From NCBI GenBank assembly GCA_007859835.1, contig SJPJ01000001.1, positions 8,468,218-8,532,217 of the forward strand: 64,000 nucleotides of DNA, in the 5' to 3' direction. This DNA comes from Novipirellula herctigrandis. Lineage in GTDB: Bacteria; Planctomycetota; Planctomycetia; Pirellulales; Pirellulaceae. The notes beneath the pieces are model-generated. The model was not told the DNA's origin and did not search any database. It was given only the letters and a program-made list of their open reading frames with translations. Below, one piece after another: positions 59,012-64,000 of the stretch. Both the position numbers and the translations under genes were made by a program. The stretch's first letter is position 1, and every line of letters starts with the position of its first letter.

Positions 59012-59194
59012 CGTGCCTTCTTGTCGCACCCGCCCTAAATCGACGTGTAACATTGTCGCATCAAGACCGTAAAATGCGTGTCTTTTTGTCGCAGATTCGT
59101 CCTCGCCGCCGTGCAATTTTGTCGCAGCACCGTCTTTTGGCATCGTCGTTGCTATGGCGTTTCGTCCTTCCTCCATTGTGTCATTTTGTCGCAC
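59012..59194. repeat. Phased array of CGTG-N5-TTGTCGCA motifs
   Basis: Five copies of a 17-bp element read (C/T)GTG, five bases, then TTGTCGCA: at 59012-59028, 59044-59060, 59077-59093, 59110-59126 and 59178-59194. The first four are spaced 32, 33 and 33 bases; the last is 68 bases on, about two periods, with no clear copy in the middle. Spacer sequences are unrelated. The array lies about 300-480 bases upstream of the DUF1559 start. Even phasing of about three helical turns suggests a protein-binding array or a structured RNA; nothing is known about it here. Confidence 0.75.
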
Positions 59195-59787
59195 GTTGGG
59201 CGATCCTCCTCAAGGCGTTCGGATGGAGTTTGCGGTTAGCAAGAATTTCACCAGTACTTTCGAAATGACCGTTAGATGTATTCAAAAATTGCCACGCACT
59301 GCACTTCCGTCCCCTTTTCTGCTCGATACCAAGACTGGAATTGGACGCGGGCAAACCCGTCACGAGCGCATTTGAGCTAGGCCAGCACTGATCAGAGAAG
59401 GGATTTTGGCACGAAACGGAACGCGTGAACCCATTCGAGTTAGGTACGAGTTAGAAGTTGTTTTCCACAACAGTGCCGAACAGGTGTCCATCGTGCGCAA
59501 TAACAGGGGTGTTAAACCGATCACTCCCATGCTCACTAAAAATGAATCAGACTTGATACTGCCATTAACAACACGATGAGTGCGGCCGAGCGAGTTCCCG
59601 GTCTCGGTTTCATCGTTGAGTAGCCGATACACGCTGCGAGTCCCCCCAGCCGCCTTGTCCTCAAAGGACTCGGCGCCTCATCCACGAAAGCAAATATTTG
59701 GCGGTCCCAACCAACACCCCTCTCACTCAGCTGTCCAAACGGACGTTCAACGGCTTTGTACAGCCCAATGTAGAATGCATCACGTTC

Positions 59788-59866
59788 GTAAACGCTTCAG
59801 GCCGTAAACGCTTCAGGCCGTAAACGCTTCAGGCCGTAAACGCTTCACGTTCGTAAACGCTTCAGG
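59788..59866. repeat. Tandem repeat, 16-bp unit GTAAACGCTTCAGGCC
   Basis: Three exact copies at 59788-59835, then GTAAACGCTTCACGTTC (59836-59852) and a partial copy (59853-59866). The stretch lies about 100 bases downstream of the GH106 stop on the minus strand. Sixteen is not a multiple of three and no gene covers it. Confidence 0.85.
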
Positions 59867-59964
59867 TTTTTCAGCGTCAGGGAACCTCAGGGCAAACGCT
59901 ATCGCGAAATCAGGGCGGTTAGCACGCTTGGGAATGCAGATTCAATCACAATGAATGTTTCGTT

Positions 59965-62691
59965 TCAATTGGTTTCAGGCGATGGAGTTTCATTCTCGGC
60001 CAAGGGAGTAAGCGTGACAGGTCCCGCGAGCCCCAGCGGTCGAACAGGCCAAACGGACGCGTCAAACGAATGGTAATCGATGTTGACCAGATTGATATCT
60101 TCAAAAATCCGCCATGCCACCTCTCGGCGGTCGAGGTCGCGGATCCGATTGGCTGCTACACCGGTCACTTCGATATCAAGCTGATGACTTCCAGCGGCAA
60201 AACCCTCAAGCTCGAGCATAAAAGATGGCCCGATCAACGTTGCTTGATCGACGCCATCTACCAATACCCGCGCACTGCCGAGCACGGTCCCCAAATCGAG
60301 CAAGTGCCTTCCGTCGCCTGGCAAATTTAGCGTTGTCGAATACCTCGCTGTTCCGGCAAAGTTTTCGGCCGAGTCATCTGGTGCTTCGGTCCAAGGAACC
60401 GGCGTCGCGGTTGCGAATGACGCCGGCAGCTTTGGTCCGCCTTTGATAAAATCAACCTGCCAAGGACCGGCGACAACCATCGTCTCGCCTACTGTTTCAC
60501 GATACGCCCATCGATCGGCGACAAGCTGTTCAGAGGATGTAAGCAACAGGATTGATTGACCTGGGTCAAGTTGTAAGTGCACCGACGCCGCATCGGACTG
60601 CAGATCACGCGAACGAGCGAGCCCAGCTCGACCCGATAGTGGATCAAGGATCGCCGCTGATTTAAGACTCGTGGCCAACGGAACCCAATCGTCGACCGCC
60701 GTTGTCGACTCGTTTTTGATGAAATAGACCGTGTCGCCAATCCACCGTTTTCGCAAGTAGTGCAATTCGCTATTTCTCAGGCCCGCTTCCCTGCGAATGT
60801 CCGCATCCTCAAGCAACCTGATAAGTTTTTGGCCCGTCGCGACCTTCGTTTCACCGGCGAGCCGATTCATTCGGTCCTTTGTCGCATTCCAGGCGGGCTT
60901 CACTGTTGCACCAGCCATGCCTGGTTCCGTCTCGGGGATGTCCCCCCAAAACAGGATTTTAGCGCCGCCCATTGCTAGTTGCTCAAGCTGTTTGAGCGTC
61001 GCAAGCGGCATGTGCTGCGTCTTAGGAATAACAACGGCGCGGTAATTTCCTCCTGGCGCCACAATTCGACCGTCTTTTCCTGATCGACATGACGCAAGCC
61101 CTCGATCCGAAACATAGTCAAAAGCGTAGCCCTGTTCTTCAAGCAAGCTTGCCGCGTCACCTAACGGACGGCCATAAAACCAATCGTGACCGTTATGCAC
61201 ACGCACTTCCATGCGCATTCCGTCGGTCTGGTGCCATGCGTCATAAAGCGGCCAATACAGCAGCACATCGTTATCAGGTTCACTTGCTTGCAACACCGAT
61301 TGACAGCGGGTTATGTACGCGTTCAACGCCGGCAAATCGCTCCAGATAGGGTTCTGCGGGTTTACTTGCGTCGAGGCGTAAAACAACCAACCTGGCCAAG
61401 CGGCATCGGCAGGTGAATACGCGGTGCCGTGATAAAAGACATGATTGACGCCCGCGATAATTTGCCGGTCGACGATCTGTTTGAGTTGTGACAAAGTGAC
61501 GTTGAAATGCTCATCGAGCCATGTGCCAGATTCCGAGGAAACAAGTCGGCGTCCGGCGACATTAGCAGCCGAAGCGGCAAACTTGAGGACCAACCGGTCA
61601 GCGTCGTCACCATGAATTCGACCGAAGCTTTCCGTTTCGGGGATGTCGCATGCGGCATACAAATCGAGCCAATTTGCAGGCGACCCATGTGATTGATTTC
61701 GAGCAAGCTGATCATGATGGTGTGCCCATGCGACCCATGGCTTGACTAAATTCTCGAGCGTCATGTCGGCCAAAGTTTCGCGATAGTCGCATTTGACGCG
61801 TCCGACGATTTCCGCATCGCCGTTGCCAGCGAGCGCGGGTAAATGTTCCTCAAGCCGATAGCCACGTCGCTTGGCGAACTCCTCTAAAAATTTCGGTTGC
61901 CAGTCGCCTTGGTATTCGAAGGAATCATGGAACTGTGCTCGAACGCCACCCAAACGGTCAAGGGTCTGACCAAAGTACTCCAAAAAGTGATTGACGGCCG
62001 ACGGAGAAAACGGGTTAATGTTTAGCCCCTCACCACCAGGGCCCGGACGTTTCACACGATCACCGGCCCAACGATATCCCAGCGAATAAACGGTCCAATG
62101 GCCCGCCGGCACCGGCCAACGCACGGCATTCTCCGATATCCGGTCCGCAATGTCCAACGATTGCCCATTGTCGCGATTGATGGCGACCAATGCTTGAGGC
62201 GTAACACGTTTGAATTCCTTCGTGAAAGTTTCGCCCTCTTGTAAATCGATCTTTTCGAGCACCAATTTGGAGTTAGCGTCATCGCTGGTGACGCTCGGGC
62301 CTCCCATTCGCCATCCCGATCCGGCGGGCAAATCGACGCCCATGCCAAGTCGTTTAGATTCGCGAAGTACGACCTGGACCGCTTCGACCCATTGGTCGGA
62401 AAGATAACTCCGGTTACGAGCTTCATTCCCCTTCACACCATAGATCGATGTAATTTCCACCCCTCCGAGCCCAGCATCACGATAGGTTCCGAGGAGTCGC
62501 GTCAGATTCGCTTCGTCCACTGCCGAACCATGCCACCACCAACGCGTCCAAGGTCGCGCGGTCTGTGTCACCCCAGGCCACTCAACTAGCCTTTCATCGG
62601 ACGCGAGATCGTTTGGTTGCGCAGATGCGGGACCGTTGGCACCGATCCAGATCAAAAGAAAGCACAAAAAAGACAGTCGTGTGTGCATCAT
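59965..62691 (-). CDS. GH106-like alpha-L-rhamnosidase, exported
   Basis: A 908-residue exported enzyme. After a signal peptide (cut near Ala24) come the GH106 hallmarks RPWTRWWWHGSAVDE and DAGLGGVEITSIYG, followed by PAGSGWRMGGP and FHDSFEYQGDW, then a large catalytic region to about 730 and a C-terminal galactose-binding-like jelly roll. Family 106 enzymes remove terminal alpha-L-rhamnose from pectic or ulvan-like polysaccharides. It is followed upstream by the PL22-like gene with 58 bases between, so a two-gene operon is likely. The substrate here is inferred from family and neighbour. Confidence 0.82.
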   Translation of the reverse strand: MMHTRLSFLCFLLIWIGANGPASAQPNDLASDERLVEWPGVTQTARPWTRWWWHGSAVDEANLTRLLGTYRDAGLGGVEITSIYGVKGNEARNRSYLSDQWVEAVQVVLRESKRLGMGVDLPAGSGWRMGGPSVTSDDANSKLVLEKIDLQEGETFTKEFKRVTPQALVAINRDNGQSLDIADRISENAVRWPVPAGHWTVYSLGYRWAGDRVKRPGPGGEGLNINPFSPSAVNHFLEYFGQTLDRLGGVRAQFHDSFEYQGDWQPKFLEEFAKRRGYRLEEHLPALAGNGDAEIVGRVKCDYRETLADMTLENLVKPWVAWAHHHDQLARNQSHGSPANWLDLYAACDIPETESFGRIHGDDADRLVLKFAASAANVAGRRLVSSESGTWLDEHFNVTLSQLKQIVDRQIIAGVNHVFYHGTAYSPADAAWPGWLFYASTQVNPQNPIWSDLPALNAYITRCQSVLQASEPDNDVLLYWPLYDAWHQTDGMRMEVRVHNGHDWFYGRPLGDAASLLEEQGYAFDYVSDRGLASCRSGKDGRIVAPGGNYRAVVIPKTQHMPLATLKQLEQLAMGGAKILFWGDIPETEPGMAGATVKPAWNATKDRMNRLAGETKVATGQKLIRLLEDADIRREAGLRNSELHYLRKRWIGDTVYFIKNESTTAVDDWVPLATSLKSAAILDPLSGRAGLARSRDLQSDAASVHLQLDPGQSILLLTSSEQLVADRWAYRETVGETMVVAGPWQVDFIKGGPKLPASFATATPVPWTEAPDDSAENFAGTARYSTTLNLPGDGRHLLDLGTVLGSARVLVDGVDQATLIGPSFMLELEGFAAGSHQLDIEVTGVAANRIRDLDRREVAWRIFEDINLVNIDYHSFDASVWPVRPLGLAGPVTLTPLAENETPSPETN

Positions 62692-62749
62692 GGTGAAGTT
62701 CGTGCCAGTAGTTGAAAGGTCAAGGGCCTTGGAAGTTGTTTAGAATCAA

Positions 62750-64000
62750 TCAGTTGCTTTCGCGATCTACACGGACGGCGTAGACGTGACGCTCGCCGTG
62801 CATGTTGGAACGAAAGACAACCCATTTTCCATCAGGCGTAAAAGTCACGTTTGGTTCGAGCGAGTAATCGTGACTCGACAAATCGACGAGTCGCTGAGCC
62901 ACCATTCTCCCTGACCGGGCGATGTCACCGCTGACAGTAGCCGATTCCAATTCGCTCTGCGGCTTGAACAAGTAGATCCATTGTCCGTTGCCGGGGGGAT
63001 CAAGCCTTTTCTTTTCCGGTAGTGCCGTGTGGTTGGCGACGCTTGCGGGGCCGCCCCCGTCGCCAGCAAAAAACTTTCCATCGGGTGAAATATTGTAATG
63101 AACCGACCATTGGTCACGTTCAAGCCGGTATTGAATTCGCTCACCCGTTTCGACATGCACCCCCGCCAACCAAAACTCCACCGAACGTGGCGTCTGCAAA
63201 TCGTACCAGACCCATTTGCCGTCATGACTAAAAAACTCGTGCCCAGCAATTTCGTACTGTTGCTCTCTGCGATGCATCAATTTTGGATCGTCGCTGCCGA
63301 AAGGAATTGTCCAAACCCGATCGACTTCGTGCCAAGGTCCTTCGTGACAAAACAAGCCAAATTGTGGATCAAGCGGTGAACACTGCAAATGATTGAGCCA
63401 ATCGGTTGATGGGTGAAACGTGTTGATTTCACCTGTTTCGATGTTCGCAGTGAATAGCTGCATGGAACGCGCAGCGCGGGGATCACGCCGTTCACCACGA
63501 CGGGATCTCTCGCGCATGCTTCCAAACAGCAGTGTCTCATCCGCATTGACACCGTTAAAGCTTGCTCCTAGCGGAAGCCTTGCGACATCGCGTGTGTGGC
63601 CCGTGTCGAGATGAGTGGCCCGTACCAGACCACCCTCCTCATCACGCGCAGAATAGTAGACGTGCCGCGTGCGTCGGCCTACTTCGACGCCGCTGCTTCC
63701 ACCCATTCGGTAGTTTCCCTTTGGCACCACCAACTGAAGCTCATGCGTTTGCAAATCGACCGTTTCGAAACCACGTGGCGTGACGATCAACAATTTGTCG
63801 CCTTGGGGCGAATAAGCGTTCTGATGGAAATACAAACAGACGCTGCCGGCCAGTTCCGATAACCGAACCACACGATGTCCTGTCTTGGGGTCGATCCAAT
63901 CCTTCGGCACTGTTTCAGTCGGCACTGTTTCAGTCGGCACCGTTTCAGTCGGCACCGTTTCAGTCGGCACCGTTTCAGTCGGCACCGTTTCAGTCGGCAC
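62750..64000 (-). CDS. PL22-like oligogalacturonate lyase, N-terminus off the right edge
   Basis: At least 416 residues of a seven-bladed beta-propeller of the oligogalacturonate-lyase type: WIDPKTGHRVVRLSELAGS, CLYFHQNAYSPQGDKLL, NHLQCSPLDPQFG with CHEGPWHEVDRVW, GHEFFSHDGKW and YNISPDGKFFAGDGGG. Family members cleave unsaturated uronate disaccharides using a metal-bound His/Gln set. The protein's visible start is a run of at least six PTETV repeats that continue past base 64000, so the true N-terminus and any signal peptide are outside the window. Together with GH106 it suggests a rhamnose/uronate-containing substrate. Confidence 0.8.
   Translation of the reverse strand: MPTETVPTETVPTETVPTETVPTETVPTETVPKDWIDPKTGHRVVRLSELAGSVCLYFHQNAYSPQGDKLLIVTPRGFETVDLQTHELQLVVPKGNYRMGGSSGVEVGRRTRHVYYSARDEEGGLVRATHLDTGHTRDVARLPLGASFNGVNADETLLFGSMRERSRRGERRDPRAARSMQLFTANIETGEINTFHPSTDWLNHLQCSPLDPQFGLFCHEGPWHEVDRVWTIPFGSDDPKLMHRREQQYEIAGHEFFSHDGKWVWYDLQTPRSVEFWLAGVHVETGERIQYRLERDQWSVHYNISPDGKFFAGDGGGPASVANHTALPEKKRLDPPGNGQWIYLFKPQSELESATVSGDIARSGRMVAQRLVDLSSHDYSLEPNVTFTPDGKWVVFRSNMHGERHVYAVRVDRESN
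63906..64000 (-). repeat. In-frame 15-bp tandem repeat encoding PTETV
   Basis: Six full 15-bp units (GGCAC[C/T]GTTTCAGTC on the plus strand) run from 63906 to 63995 and a partial unit reaches the window end. Each encodes Pro-Thr-Glu-Thr-Val in the PL22-like protein, so copy-number changes by slippage would lengthen or shorten a Thr/Pro-rich linker without breaking the frame. The full length is unknown because the array leaves the window. Confidence 0.9.

Larger units (their letters stand above)
58716..59964. other. Long gene-free region, 1.25 kb
   Basis: No convincing gene in any frame. Several short open frames exist, but they lack ribosome sites and gene-like composition. The right part lies downstream of the GH106 gene, the left part upstream of DUF1559. 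It contains the phased motif array (59012-59194) and a 16-bp tandem repeat (59788-59866). Confidence 0.5.

Noticed and set aside
58712..59194. Minus-strand frame of 160 codons across the motif array
   Set aside because: No ribosome site or protein-like pattern. Its partly periodic sequence is explained by the 33-base phasing of the DNA motif, which happens to equal 11 codons.
59012..59194. CRISPR array
   Set aside because: The repeated part is only 17 bases with five variable positions, spacers are about 15 bases, and no cas gene is present.
59375..59700. Transposase remnant
   Set aside because: Short open frames were examined for catalytic motifs and terminal inverted repeats; neither was found.

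Overview
The window reads as chromosome of a planctomycete, most likely a Rhodopirellula-like member of the Pirellulaceae. This is inferred from family content: six type I sulfatases, a DUF1559 pseudopilin-like protein, paired TPR/FG-GAP/ASPIC-UnbV lipoproteins, a PEP-CTERM tail, an N-terminal 'RFETLEARCLLSA' motif in a large secreted protein, and frequent TTG/GTG starts with AAGGA-like ribosome binding sites. No rRNA, tRNA, CRISPR array, insertion sequence or phage gene was recognised.

Layout. 1-6.5 kb: the start of a probable transaldolase gene leaving the left edge, a small exported coiled-coil protein, a PhoD-like phosphatase, a wrecked DUF2961/GH172 glycosidase (frameshift plus internal deletion) and a Tat-exported Gfo/Idh/MocA oxidoreductase. 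6.8-20.7 kb: a secreted FAD oxidoreductase carrying three internal repeats, an aldo/keto reductase, then sulfatase and GH29 fucosidase genes on the minus strand (11.6-20.7 kb) interrupted by a lone arsC-like gene. 20.9-33.2 kb: an envelope and lipid block with a cyclic-nucleotide-binding-domain patatin, cardiolipin synthase, a DcaP-like porin, a YegS-like lipid kinase, several uncharacterised membrane or exported proteins, a UbiB/ABC1 kinase and an MscS-type channel. 33.4-50.7 kb: a second degradation block with an iduronate-sulfatase-like enzyme, a ThuA-GH29 fusion, a PEP-CTERM remnant, a GH43/GH117-like propeller, two more sulfatases, an FAD oxidoreductase, a sodium:solute symporter, a divergent AraC/XylR-type regulator and a GH86-like hydrolase. 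51-58.7 kb: DUF1559, a small lipoprotein and two giant TPR/FG-GAP/ASPIC lipoproteins. 58.7-64 kb: a gene-free 1.25 kb stretch with a phased short-motif array, a GH106-like rhamnosidase and a PL22-like oligogalacturonate lyase that leaves the right edge inside a 15-bp repeat.

How it works together (inference). The two enzyme blocks could desulfate and take apart a complex sulfated polysaccharide containing fucose, galactan and possibly rhamnose/uronate. Sulfatases remove sulfate, GH29, GH86, GH43-like, GH106 and PL22 enzymes cut or trim glycans, the symporter imports products, and the Gfo/Idh, aldo/keto and FAD oxidoreductases process sugars. The AraC/XylR regulator lies divergently from the symporter operon. 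A 13-bp sequence (TGTCAGTGGCTGT) found both upstream of that operon and upstream of the GH86-like gene is a candidate operator linking the two.

Most noteworthy: the phased array of CGTG-N5-TTGTCGCA motifs upstream of the DUF1559/ASPIC gene set, the shared candidate operator, the ThuA-GH29 fusion, the repeat-bearing FAD oxidoreductase, the degraded MinD-like middle region of the patatin, and the two decaying genes (GH172 and PEP-CTERM).
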